A stretch of 64,000 nt of DNA from an uncultured Marinicella sp. Its GTDB lineage: Bacteria; Pseudomonadota; Gammaproteobacteria; Xanthomonadales; Marinicellaceae. The stretch lies in assembly GCA_947502925.1 (NCBI GenBank), contig CANNBS010000001.1:682001-746000 (forward strand). The letters are read 5' to 3'. The notes beneath the pieces were generated by a model, which had not been told where the DNA came from, did not search any database, and saw only the letters and a program-made list of their open reading frames with translations. Shown one piece after another: positions 43,577 through 51,929 of this stretch (position 1 is the stretch's first letter; every line of letters begins with the position of its first letter). The position numbers and the translations under genes are program-made.

Positions 43577-44131
43577 TTAAAATGACGATCCGGGTTGTTT
43601 TAAAAATTCTTTTTCTGCTTCTGTTGATTCCCGCCCCAGGGCTTTGTTGCGGTGTGGATAGCGGCCGAATCGATCGATAATGGCTTTGTGCTGTTGGGCA
43701 AAATCCAAACTGCCAGCATCGCCCAGTGCTTTAAATAATTTCACCGATTGAACCTGAATGGCTTTAGATTCACTGTGCATAAAAGGCATAATCAGAAATT
43801 TTGCATGGTCTTGGGGTAGTTTGAGGTAATCACAATGCCGCAGGGCTTCCTGGGATAGCACTAAAGCCATACCATCTGAGGCAAATGCCTGCGCCTGATC
43901 TCTGAACAGGTTTCTGGAAAACTGATCGAGGACAATAATTTCTGCTAATCGGCCTGCTATCGTCTCACGCCAGTCGCTGAGCTCGCCGGCCGCTGCTTGT
44001 TGCCAGGTGTTAAAAAACCGGCTTCGGATGTCATCATCAAAGCTGTTATCTTTTTTAAACCATTGCGCCGGTTTTAGACCGTACCAAAAATCTAAAACCT
44101 GTTGTGCGCCTGGGTGATTACTTGTGCTCAT
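43577..44131 (-). CDS. DUF924 family protein
   Basis: With ATG 44131 the protein has 184 residues; a TTG 27 bases upstream is less likely. It is all-helical with the DUF924 signatures 'VLDFWYG', 'IVLDQFSRNLFRD' and 'FMHSE', and the ending 'RFGRYPHRNKALGRESTEAE'. It resembles a TPR-like fold, and no activity is established. It is a lone gene between tRNA-Asp and a divergent peptidase gene. Confidence 0.9.
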   Translation of the reverse strand: MSTSNHPGAQQVLDFWYGLKPAQWFKKDNSFDDDIRSRFFNTWQQAAAGELSDWRETIAGRLAEIIVLDQFSRNLFRDQAQAFASDGMALVLSQEALRHCDYLKLPQDHAKFLIMPFMHSESKAIQVQSVKLFKALGDAGSLDFAQQHKAIIDRFGRYPHRNKALGRESTEAEKEFLKQPGSSF

Positions 44132-44221
44132 GATCTGTTCTTTGTTGATTGAAACCAATATTATAGTTTATATGACTTAAAATATTAGGTATCATGTTTG
44201 GTTTTTAAGCTTAGCCTGATT

Positions 44222-46111
44222 ATGAGATTACTTGCCATTTTCTTCGTTGTTTTATTGACTGCCTGTCACTCTTTACCCAGTGAAAAAACCACCGGCGATG
44301 CGGATACAAATAGCGTGTTGACTAAGCCGGATCCGCACTCCATGGCGAACTTTGAGGATGTGGCCATTCATCACATCAATTTAGAACTTAAAGCTGATTT
44401 TGACGATCAAGAGCTCAAGGGCCATGTGGTCATTCACTATAAAAAGTTAAAACCGGATGTGAAATACATGGTTTTAGATACCCGCGATTTAAAAATTCGG
44501 CGGGTTTCTACGACTGACAGTAATCAGTCTTTATCCTGGAGAATGGGTGAACCACAAGCACCCTTAGGCAGCGCATTGCGCATTAAATTACCGGACAATG
44601 GCGAGGCCATTAAAATTGATTACCACACCAAACCCCAGGCCACCGGATTACAATGGCTTAACCCGGCACAAACCGCCACTGGTGAGCATCCCTTTTTATT
44701 CTCACAATCCCAGGCCATTCACGCCCGTAGCTGGATTCCCCTTCAGGACACCCCGGCGGTACGTTTTACATACCAGGCGAAGATAGAAGTGCCCGAAGGG
44801 TTACGCGCCGTCATGAGTGCCGAGAACAGCCCCGAACTCAATCCCGAAGGTATTTATAATTTCAACATGCCGCAAGCGATTCCATCCTATTTAATGGCGA
44901 TTGCGGTGGGCGATCTGGCCTATAAAAAAATCAGTGAGCATGTGGCGATTTTCGCTGAACAGCCGTTTTTAGAACCGGCTGCCTATGAGTTCGCCAAGAC
45001 CGAAGACATGATTGATGCCACCAAAGAACTGTATGGTGAATACCAATGGGGTGATTATGACCTGTTGGTGTTGCCACCGAGTTTTCCTTTTGGCGGTATG
45101 GAAAATCCGCGCCTGTCCTTTATTACACCGACGGTGATTGCCGGTGACCGATCGCTGGATTCACTGATTGCCCATGAACTGGCGCATTCCTGGTCGGGCA
45201 ATCTGGTCACCAACGCCCGCTGGTGTGACTTATGGCTGAATGAAGGTTTTACGTCATATATTGAAGCGCGTATCACCGAAAAGGTCCACGGGCAAGAGCG
45301 CATGATTATGGAGGCCGCCCTGAATTTACAGGGTTTGCAAAAAGAAATGGCCGATCTGCCTGAAGCTGAGCAGCGTTTATCCACCTGTGAAGTGGAACTC
45401 GACAGTGAAGATGTGTTCAGTGGTGTGGCCTATGATAAAGGCCGTTTCTTTTTAGAGTGGATGGAAAAGCAGGTGGGCCGGGCTGAATTTGATGCTTTTT
45501 TAAATCAGTACTTTGATGATTTTGCCTTTCAGAGTGTCACCAGCAAACAATTCTTAACTTATTTGCAGCAAAACCTGATATCAAAATATCCGGACAAATT
45601 GCCCTTAAACACGGTCAAAGAATGGATTTACGGCCCGGGTTTGCCCGATGTTTTATATGTGCCGGTGACCGATCGCTTTGAATCCATTAACGATGACATC
45701 GCAGCCTGGCAAAATGGTCAGCTTAAACTGTCTGACATGGACACTAAAAATTGGACCACGCATGAATGGCTGCATTTTTTACGCGCCTTACCCGAACCGT
45801 TGGATCAAAAAACCATGCGAGCACTGGATCAGACCTTTGATTTCACGCACAGTCAAAACAACGAAATCGCCCATGACTGGTTATTGCTCAGTATCCAGAA
45901 TCGATACCAGGTTGCCTATGACCGGTTGATTCAGTACCTCAACGATATCGGCCGCATGAAATTAATTGTGCCGTTATATGAGGCGATGATGGAAACCGAT
46001 GACTTAACAGAACTGGCGAAACGCATCTATGAAAAAGCCCGCCCTGGTTATCACCCGTTGGCACAGCAGGCGGTGGATCCGGTGGTGAAATATGCAGACG
46101 ATGAGTCCTGA
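44222..46111 (+). CDS. M1-family metallopeptidase lipoprotein (LTA4 hydrolase-like)
   Basis: With ATG 44222 the protein has 629 residues and begins with a lipoprotein signal ('FFVVLLTACHS', lipobox Cys about 15). A TTG 24 bases upstream would spoil this. The exopeptidase motif 'GGMENPRLSFITP' and zinc site 'HELAHSWSGN...NEGFTSYIE' (HExxH plus distal Glu) are present, and a helical C-terminal domain like that of leukotriene A4 hydrolase follows. It should remove N-terminal residues from peptides in the periplasm. Confidence 0.93.
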   Translation: MRLLAIFFVVLLTACHSLPSEKTTGDADTNSVLTKPDPHSMANFEDVAIHHINLELKADFDDQELKGHVVIHYKKLKPDVKYMVLDTRDLKIRRVSTTDSNQSLSWRMGEPQAPLGSALRIKLPDNGEAIKIDYHTKPQATGLQWLNPAQTATGEHPFLFSQSQAIHARSWIPLQDTPAVRFTYQAKIEVPEGLRAVMSAENSPELNPEGIYNFNMPQAIPSYLMAIAVGDLAYKKISEHVAIFAEQPFLEPAAYEFAKTEDMIDATKELYGEYQWGDYDLLVLPPSFPFGGMENPRLSFITPTVIAGDRSLDSLIAHELAHSWSGNLVTNARWCDLWLNEGFTSYIEARITEKVHGQERMIMEAALNLQGLQKEMADLPEAEQRLSTCEVELDSEDVFSGVAYDKGRFFLEWMEKQVGRAEFDAFLNQYFDDFAFQSVTSKQFLTYLQQNLISKYPDKLPLNTVKEWIYGPGLPDVLYVPVTDRFESINDDIAAWQNGQLKLSDMDTKNWTTHEWLHFLRALPEPLDQKTMRALDQTFDFTHSQNNEIAHDWLLLSIQNRYQVAYDRLIQYLNDIGRMKLIVPLYEAMMETDDLTELAKRIYEKARPGYHPLAQQAVDPVVKYADDES

Positions 46112-46123
46112 TGTCTTTCAAAG

Positions 46124-47356
46124 TTAGGCCGATCTTATGTTTCTTTTATTAGGAACGGCCTCTTTAAAGCGATTGACCAGCAACAAGGAAATCACGGCGG
46201 TACCGGCAAAGCCCAGGGCAATGGGCCATAAGGTGCCGTCTAATTGCTGTGAAATGGCAATGCCAATCACCGCGGCTAAAAAGGTTGAAATACTGCCAAT
46301 CACCGAAGCCCCCATACCGGCCACTTCACCCACCGGAAACATGGCAATCGCCATGACATTCCCAAACACCAGACCCACGCACATATTAATCAGCGCCACC
46401 GCCATGACAAACAGCCATAAGGGTGGTAAACCACTGTACATAAACATGAAACCAATATGCAGCATATTGATGGCAACCAGCGCCATCAAAGCATACAGCG
46501 TTACCCGCATGGCACCGAAACGCATGACAATCTTTGAGTTAATAAAAGCCGCCAGGCCAAAAAACAAGGCCAGTAAACCAAAGATGTAGGGAAATTTATC
46601 CGGCACCCCGTATAAATTGGCAAAAATTTGTTCAGCACTGTTGAGATAGGCCATAAAGCCACTGAATATCACACCACTGACCACCGCGAAGACAATCGCT
46701 AAAGGCTCTGTTACCACCTGGATAAAAGAGGCCTTTAAGCGTGACAGTCGCAACGGCTTTTTATTGTGCAGAGCCAAAGATTCCGGTAAACGTAACCAGG
46801 ACCATAGAAGTACAGCCAGACCAAAACCCAAAAACACATATAAAATTAAATGCCAGTGACCCAGCCACAACAATAAACTACCCACCGTAGGCGCAAACAC
46901 CGGTACCAGAATAAAAATCAGCATCACCAGCGACGTGACTTTGGCCATTTCATCGCCCTTGAAAAAATCCCGGGTGATGGCATTAATCATAATTCGGGCG
47001 GCTGCGGCTCCGACACCCTGCAAACCCCGGGCCAGTAAAAATACCCAGTAATCATCGGCCACCAACAACCAGAAAGAGGCACCGATATAGACCAATAAGC
47101 CGAAAATAACCACCGGTTTACGACCCACGGAATCAGAAATCGGCCCATAAATAATCTGCACCGAAGCAAAGCCCAGCATATACGCACTGACAATCCACTG
47201 CTGCATATTGGCTTCCTGCAGACCAAAAGAAGCCAGAATTTCCGGCATCGCCGGTAACTGCAAATCAATGGTCAGAGCGCCTAACGAACTGAGCATGGCC
47301 AGCAGCACAATGAGCTCGAAATAGAAAATTTGTTGTTGGTTTTTTTTAAGTTTCAT
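46124..47356 (-). CDS. Bcr/CflA-type MFS drug transporter
   Basis: This 410-residue transporter has 12 hydrophobic segments. Markers are 'TIDLQLPAMPEI' in helix 1, typical of Bcr/CflA (the D-x-x-L-P-A-M-P motif), and motif A-like 'GPISDSVGRKPVV' between helices 2 and 3. It exports drugs or small amphipathic metabolites by proton antiport. It is convergent with the peptidase gene, 12 bases apart. Confidence 0.9.
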   Translation of the reverse strand: MKLKKNQQQIFYFELIVLLAMLSSLGALTIDLQLPAMPEILASFGLQEANMQQWIVSAYMLGFASVQIIYGPISDSVGRKPVVIFGLLVYIGASFWLLVADDYWVFLLARGLQGVGAAAARIMINAITRDFFKGDEMAKVTSLVMLIFILVPVFAPTVGSLLLWLGHWHLILYVFLGFGLAVLLWSWLRLPESLALHNKKPLRLSRLKASFIQVVTEPLAIVFAVVSGVIFSGFMAYLNSAEQIFANLYGVPDKFPYIFGLLALFFGLAAFINSKIVMRFGAMRVTLYALMALVAINMLHIGFMFMYSGLPPLWLFVMAVALINMCVGLVFGNVMAIAMFPVGEVAGMGASVIGSISTFLAAVIGIAISQQLDGTLWPIALGFAGTAVISLLLVNRFKEAVPNKRNIRSA

Positions 47357-47379
47357 TCTTGTTTTTATTCGCTAAAAAA

Positions 47380-47412
47380 TAAAAGCCGTTACCCAATAAG
47401 TAACGGCTTTTT
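47380..47412 (-). terminator. Terminator after the 144-residue membrane protein gene
   Basis: AAAAGCCGTTAC (47381-47392) pairs with GTAACGGCTTTT (47400-47411), 12 bp, with T-runs on both strands. It ends the ALDH/membrane-protein operon ahead of the transporter gene. Confidence 0.85.
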
Positions 47413-47431
47413 ATAGTTTACACGGTTTGAC

Positions 47432-47866
47432 TTAATCGCCGGATAATATCACATCATCATAAAATTGGATATTATGCTGCGCACACATGGATTTAACCTG
47501 GTCGATATCAATCCCCTGTAATCTCACCTGGCTGCCATTATTTAAAATAAGCACAGGAAAGGTTTCACCATCCTCCTGCCAGACTTCGGCTTTGGCGATT
47601 TCATGCCAGCTGTAATTAACTAAAGTCCGCTGGGCTTGTGAATACACGGTAAAGCCAAAGGGTGTGGCAAAAATACGGGGCTTTTTATTGGGGAAAAACC
47701 GCATCCGAATGTAATTAACCAACAGCACCACCGGTACCAACACCACAATCAATAAAATAATGGGAATTAGCAACAACAGCATTAATAAAAATATCAGCCA
47801 GGCCAATGGATTGGGACCGGCGGGCATAAAGCCCAAGACACGATTTTTAATTTCAATTTTTCTCAC
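47432..47866 (-). CDS. Small membrane protein of unknown function
   Basis: This 144-residue protein has one long or two short membrane helices (about 20-52, very Leu/Ile/Val-rich). A cytoplasmic domain follows ('YSWHEIAKAEVWQEDG', 'VRLQGIDIDQVKSMCAQH') that is reminiscent of a PH-like fold by strand pattern. The start is GTG at 47866: AAGGA lies 8 bases before it, inside the end of the aldehyde dehydrogenase gene. The two genes are 3 bases apart and co-transcribed. No function is recognised. Confidence 0.72.
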   Translation of the reverse strand: MRKIEIKNRVLGFMPAGPNPLAWLIFLLMLLLLIPIILLIVVLVPVVLLVNYIRMRFFPNKKPRIFATPFGFTVYSQAQRTLVNYSWHEIAKAEVWQEDGETFPVLILNNGSQVRLQGIDIDQVKSMCAQHNIQFYDDVILSGD

Positions 47867-47869
47867 AAA

Positions 47870-49303
47870 TTAATCCTTCCTTAAAATGGCTTTGGTTTCT
47901 AAATACTCATAAAAACCTGATTCACCGCGCTCGCGGCCATTGCCCGAATGCTTATAGCCACCAAAAGGTTCAGTGCCTTGCATCGTCGCACCATTGATAT
48001 GAATGACACCTGCTCTCAGGTTGTTAGCAATGTGATTAACCCGGTCTTCATCCACGCCGGAGACATAACCCGATAAACCGTAGGCATTGTCATTGGCCAG
48101 TTCAATCGCCTCATCATCATTTTCATAGGTCAGTACGGTCAGTACCGGGCCAAATATTTCTTCTCTGGCAATCGTCATGTCATTTTTGACATCGGTAAAG
48201 GCCGTTGGTTTAACATAATAACCTTTATCTAAACCTGCGGGTTGACCCGAACCGCCGGTGATTAATCGCGCGCCTTCATCCACACCCTTTTGCAGATAAT
48301 CCTGAATGCGTTGCCACTGGGTTTTCGACACCACCGGACCTGAAAAAGTGGTTTCACTGCCAGGATCACCCACATGGATTTTTTCCAGGGTTTTCTTGAT
48401 AATGTCTTCGGCTTCCTGCTGTCTGGCAATCGGCACAAACATGCGAGAAGGTGCATTACAATTTTGCCCGGAATTTAAGCACAGGGCTTTGGCTCCGCCG
48501 GCCACCGCTTTGGCAAACTGTTCTGTCGATAAATCATCCAATATAATGTTGGCTGACTTCCCGCCCAGCTCCTGAGTGACGCGTTTAATATCATCGGCAG
48601 CATCTTTGGCCACTTCAGTACCGGCTCTTGTTGAACCGGTGAATGACACCATGGCAATATCCGGGTGCTTAGAAATCGCCGAACCCACGGTTGGGCCATC
48701 CCCCTGAATCATATTAACCACACCCGCCGGCACCCCGGCTTCGTCCAGTACCTCCATTAAAATCTGCGCTGAAAAAGGCGCTTCTTCTGATGGCTTCCAC
48801 ACCACTGTATTTCCTGTGGCCAGTGCCGGTGCCAGTTTGCAGGCGATTTGGTTCATCGGCCAGTTCCAGGGTGTAATTAAACCGCAGACGCCAATGGGTT
48901 CATAGCGTTCAGTGTGATTGGCATAAGTTTTGTCAAACTGAAAATCTTTTAAAACATTCAAGGCAGTTTTAAAATGACCGTAACCACTTTTCGCCTGGTA
49001 ATCGCTGGCCAACCACTGGGGTGCGCCCATTTCTTCTGTGATGGCGGCAGCCATATCGTCACTGCGTTTTTTATAAACCTCACAAATTCGCGACAGTAAA
49101 TCAACGCGGGTCTGGCGATCGGTTTGAGAAAATGACTTAAAAGCTGTACAGGCAGCCTTGACCGCGGTATCGACATCCGAGGGCTGACCGGCGGCAACCT
49201 GTCCTGCCACGTCTTCAGTGGCGGGATTGATCACTTTAATCACTTCACGGTCTTCGGCTGATTGCCACTTGCCATTAATATAAAACTGTCTGTAATCGCG
49301 CAT
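47870..49303 (-). CDS. NAD(P)-dependent aldehyde dehydrogenase
   Basis: This 477-residue ALDH-superfamily enzyme has 'PWNWPMNQIACKLAPALATGN' split over the substrate/cofactor site. It has the Glu motif 'VTQELGGKSA', nucleotide motif 'FTGSTRAG', catalytic Cys in 'NSGQNCNAPSR', and 'EEIFGPVL'. It oxidises aldehydes to acids in the cytoplasm; the exact substrate cannot be read. The divergent fructosamine-kinase gene lies across a 101-base intergenic region. Confidence 0.93.
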   Translation of the reverse strand: MRDYRQFYINGKWQSAEDREVIKVINPATEDVAGQVAAGQPSDVDTAVKAACTAFKSFSQTDRQTRVDLLSRICEVYKKRSDDMAAAITEEMGAPQWLASDYQAKSGYGHFKTALNVLKDFQFDKTYANHTERYEPIGVCGLITPWNWPMNQIACKLAPALATGNTVVWKPSEEAPFSAQILMEVLDEAGVPAGVVNMIQGDGPTVGSAISKHPDIAMVSFTGSTRAGTEVAKDAADDIKRVTQELGGKSANIILDDLSTEQFAKAVAGGAKALCLNSGQNCNAPSRMFVPIARQQEAEDIIKKTLEKIHVGDPGSETTFSGPVVSKTQWQRIQDYLQKGVDEGARLITGGSGQPAGLDKGYYVKPTAFTDVKNDMTIAREEIFGPVLTVLTYENDDEAIELANDNAYGLSGYVSGVDEDRVNHIANNLRAGVIHINGATMQGTEPFGGYKHSGNGRERGESGFYEYLETKAILRKD

Positions 49304-49404
49304 AGATAAAACCTGTTTTTAAATTCTGAATATTCTATATGGTTACAAATGGCTATTGATTCAAGCGCTTGGGTTAACTGAACCCTAACATCGCTTACCG
49401 TAGA

Positions 49405-50169
49405 ATGCCTGACATGCCATTTATTAAAAACAACCCAAGCCATGATCCCAAGGCCATGCATATTGAAGCGAAGGGATTACGTGCCCTTTCAGCACTGATT
49501 AAAGAGCACAATTTAGCCATTCATACCCCTGACATTAAGGACGTTAATTCACAACAGCTGGTGCTGGAACGTATTCCTAATCAGGTCGCCAGCAAGGAAC
49601 AATGGCAGCTTTTAGGCGACCAGCTGGCGCGACTGCATCAGGTGCCACAAAAGACTTTTGGCTATCCCTACGACAATTACATTGGCCTGAATCCACAAAA
49701 AAATGGTTTATCCGATGATTGGGGTGATTTTTTCTACCACCAACGGCTGATGTTTCAATGTCAAGGTGTTCAACAGGACGCAGTGCAGGCAGACATACAA
49801 CAACAATTGAAAAAGTTACAACGGCCCCTGATCGACTGGCTTAACGGTCAAGCCATCCAACCGGCTTTACTGCATGGCGATTTATGGTCCGGCAATGTCT
49901 TATTCAGCGACAACAAAGTGTGGTTGATTGATCCGGCAGTGTATTGGGGTGACGCCGAGGCCGATATCGCCATGACAGAATTATTTGGCGGCTTTCCAAA
50001 GGTGTTTTATCAAGCCTATCACCAACAACTGCCCCCAACGCCTGAATACGACTTAAAGAAAATCTGTTATAATCTCTATCATTACTTAAATCATTATAAC
50101 TTATTTGGTCATGGTTATCTGGCCGCCTGTCGCAGTCACTTAAACCAGTTGACCAGTGCATTGACCTAG
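49405..50169 (+). CDS. Fructosamine kinase family protein
   Basis: This 254-residue kinase-like protein has the aminoglycoside-phosphotransferase fold and the motifs 'LHGDLWSGNVLF' (catalytic HGD.W.GN) and 'WLIDPAVYWGDAEADIAM'. Members phosphorylate sugar adducts on amines and so help remove early glycation products. Typical length is about 290, so the N-lobe looks short and the Gly-rich part may be reduced. A second ATG three codons in could be the start. Confidence 0.88.
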   Translation: MPDMPFIKNNPSHDPKAMHIEAKGLRALSALIKEHNLAIHTPDIKDVNSQQLVLERIPNQVASKEQWQLLGDQLARLHQVPQKTFGYPYDNYIGLNPQKNGLSDDWGDFFYHQRLMFQCQGVQQDAVQADIQQQLKKLQRPLIDWLNGQAIQPALLHGDLWSGNVLFSDNKVWLIDPAVYWGDAEADIAMTELFGGFPKVFYQAYHQQLPPTPEYDLKKICYNLYHYLNHYNLFGHGYLAACRSHLNQLTSALT

Positions 50170-50176
50170 TCTTTTT

Positions 50177-50575
50177 ATGCAAAAAACTACACCTTTTTTA
50201 ATGTTTAAAGGCCGCGCCAAAGAGGCCATTAAACGCTACCAGAACTGCTTTGCCGACTGTCAAATCAAACACATCGATTACTTCGGCAACAAACCCAAAG
50301 CCATGGCAGGCTGTGTTAAATATGCCGAAATCTGCATTAATGGTCAGGATTTGATTCTGATCGACTCCCCGGTTGAACATGCCTTTGGATTTACCCCGGC
50401 GGTGTCCTTTATGGTGGAGTTTGATCGTCCTGACAAACTTAAAAAAGCCTATCATCAGCTGAGCTCAGACGGAGAAGTGATGATGCCTTTAAATAGCTAT
50501 GAATTTGCCGAACAATATGCCTGGTTTAACGACAGCTACGGCGTTTCCTGGCAATTTCGTTTTAACCCCAAATAA
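50177..50575 (+). CDS. VOC-family (PhnB/YdcE-like) protein
   Basis: This 132-residue protein is a vicinal-oxygen-chelate fold of the PhnB / '3-demethylubiquinone methyltransferase-like' type. It has 'FLMFKGRAKEAIKRYQNCF' at the start and 'PAVSFMVEFDRPDKL', and ends 'FNDSYGVSWQFRFNP'. No enzymatic role can be deduced. It lies 7 bases after the kinase gene and 9 bases before the WYL regulator, so the three are probably co-transcribed. Confidence 0.87.
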   Translation: MQKTTPFLMFKGRAKEAIKRYQNCFADCQIKHIDYFGNKPKAMAGCVKYAEICINGQDLILIDSPVEHAFGFTPAVSFMVEFDRPDKLKKAYHQLSSDGEVMMPLNSYEFAEQYAWFNDSYGVSWQFRFNPK

Positions 50576-50584
50576 ACTTTTATC

Positions 50585-51580
50585 ATGCCCAAAAAATCCA
50601 ATCACGACACCCTGATGCGCCAATGGCAATTACTCAAAGCGCTGCCTTCAGGCGGTGCCGGCATCAGCGCACGTCAGGCCACGGAGTATTTAGAAGATTT
50701 AGGCTATCAAACCGATATCCGCACCACCCAGCGCGATTTGGTTAAGCTTAAAAAGGTCATGGCCATCGAATGCAATGACAAAGGCAGACCCTTTGGCTGG
50801 CGATGGCAAAAAGGCATGGGCGGCGACATTCCGGCTTTAGACACCTCAGATGCACTGACCTTGCATTTACTGGGCAATCGCTTAGCGAATCTGGTGCCAA
50901 GCAGTATGATTGACATTTTATCGGGGCGCATTAACAAAGCCAGAAAACACCTCAAAGAACAACCTGGAGACTGGCACAACAAAGTCGGTATCAGTGAAGA
51001 AACCCTGGGCTATGTCAGCCCGAAAATCAAAGATGACATCCTTGAATCATTAAAACAAGCCCTGATTAACAACCAGCAAATCCAGGTCAAATACCATTCG
51101 CTGCAGGAACCCCGGGCCAAAGACTTACGCTTACATCCTCTGGCTTTGGTGCTCAGAGGTGTTCGTACGTACCTGATTGCCAGAACCCATGATGCTGAGG
51201 ATGACACGGTCATGCCTTATGCGGTACATCGTTTTAAATCAGTCAAAATACTTGAACATAAAAAAACACGACGAAAAAACTTTAATTTAAGCACCTGTCT
51301 GGACAGTGACCTGATGCAGTTCGGAGTGGCTGATCCGATTGAACTGAAATTAAAGCTTGATGATGTGATGTATAAGATCCTCAAAGAAACACCACTATCC
51401 AAGAAACAACAGCTCACCCATACTGAGTCCGGTGGCTTATTAACCTTGCCGATTCGTGACAGCTGGTCGCTTAAATGGTGGATTCTGTCCAAATCAGAAC
51501 ATGTTGAAGTGCTGGAGCCGGCCGCCTATCGTGAAAAAATTGCCGGACTTTTAAAAGCTGCCGCGAAAAAATATAAATAA
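50585..51580 (+). CDS. WYL-domain transcriptional regulator
   Basis: This 331-residue protein has an N-terminal winged helix ('GISARQATEYLEDLGYQ...RTTQRDLVKLKK', about 20-60), a WYL domain (about 150-225, 'IQVKYHSLQEPRAKDLRLHPLALVL' with 'RTYLIART') and a C-terminal WCX-like extension. WYL proteins bind ligands, often nucleic-acid-derived, and control DNA damage, phage defence or metabolic genes. Here it may regulate the kinase/VOC operon. Its stop is 4 bases before the his promoter. Confidence 0.88.
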   Translation: MPKKSNHDTLMRQWQLLKALPSGGAGISARQATEYLEDLGYQTDIRTTQRDLVKLKKVMAIECNDKGRPFGWRWQKGMGGDIPALDTSDALTLHLLGNRLANLVPSSMIDILSGRINKARKHLKEQPGDWHNKVGISEETLGYVSPKIKDDILESLKQALINNQQIQVKYHSLQEPRAKDLRLHPLALVLRGVRTYLIARTHDAEDDTVMPYAVHRFKSVKILEHKKTRRKNFNLSTCLDSDLMQFGVADPIELKLKLDDVMYKILKETPLSKKQQLTHTESGGLLTLPIRDSWSLKWWILSKSEHVEVLEPAAYREKIAGLLKAAAKKYK

Positions 51581-51584
51581 AAAA

Positions 51585-51613
51585 TTGACAGCCTTTTTAA
51601 ATCGCATTACCAT
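51585..51613 (+). promoter_or_regulatory. Promoter of the his operon leader
   Basis: A perfect -35 TTGACA (51585-51590), a 17-base spacer and TACCAT as -10 (51608-51613). A start 6-8 bases on would begin the transcript at or just before the ATG of leader peptide 1, giving a very short or absent 5' untranslated region. The -10 match is 4 of 6. Confidence 0.6.
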
Positions 51614-51620
51614 GCAAGGC

Positions 51621-51680
51621 ATGAATAATTTGATTCAACACAACCATCATCATCACGTTGTCATCAACGGGGTTGGTTAG
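51621..51680 (+). CDS. hisL: His leader peptide 1
   Basis: A 19-residue peptide, MNNLIQHNHHHHVVINGVG, with five His codons (51639-51641 and 51645-51656). An in-frame ATG at 51612 could add three residues. The stop codon at 51678-51680 lies just past the antiterminator segment, exactly as needed for ribosome-controlled attenuation. It is too short for standard gene finders. It has no strong ribosome site; a start at the very 5' end of the RNA is possible. Confidence 0.87.
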   Translation: MNNLIQHNHHHHVVINGVG

Positions 51681-51737
51681 TGTCGTAAAGAAAAACCAAA
51701 TGACTAAGCCCCGTTCACTGCAACGGGGCTTTTTTTT
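51656..51737 (+). terminator. His attenuator 1
   Basis: The terminator stem AAGCCCCGTT (51706-51715) pairs with AACGGGGCTT (51722-51731), 10 bp, and a run of eight T follows. The competing antiterminator is AACGGGGTT (51666-51674) with the terminator's left arm 51707-51715, 9 bp including one wobble. A small 5-bp hairpin 51656-51669 can sequester the antiterminator segment (the 1:2 structure). A ribosome stalled at the His codons frees the antiterminator; one at the stop covers it. Confidence 0.88.
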
Positions 51738-51767
51738 GCTTAAAAATTTTAAAATCGATTACAGAAT

Positions 51768-51830
51768 ATGAATAACACACTAAGCACAATCCATCATCAC
51801 CATCATCGTACACTGCGACGACGGTTTTGA
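51768..51830 (+). CDS. hisL: His leader peptide 2
   Basis: A 20-residue peptide, MNNTLSTIHHHHHRTLRRRF, with five consecutive His codons (51792-51806) and four Arg codons behind them. It begins 30 bases after attenuator 1's T-run. Both peptides begin MNN and share the CATCATCAC run, so the two leaders may be products of an old duplication. No independent promoter is evident between attenuator 1 and this ATG. Confidence 0.87.
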   Translation: MNNTLSTIHHHHHRTLRRRF

Positions 51831-51884
51831 GCGTGCTTATTTAATGATTTCAAAACCCCGTCGCCATTGGCCTCGGGGTTTTTT
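51781..51884 (+). terminator. His attenuator 2
   Basis: The terminator AAAACCCCG (51852-51860) pairs with CGGGGTTTT (51874-51882) around an inner GCC/GGC hairpin and is followed by T residues. The antiterminator pairs 51819-51830 (across the peptide's last codons and stop) with 51850-51863, 12 bp with a 2-base bulge. A pause-type stem TAAGCAC/GTGCTTA joins 51781-51787 to 51833-51839. All four regions of a ribosome-mediated attenuator are present. Confidence 0.87.
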
Positions 51885-51929
51885 ATGTCCGAATCAATGG
51901 CGACACAACAATGAAAACCAGGAGAAACC

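Noticed and set aside
51639..51806. CAT/CAC runs that look like cloned His-tag coding sequence
   Set aside because: They lie inside short leader frames with matched attenuator hairpins directly before hisG, so they are natural regulatory His codons and not vector sequence.
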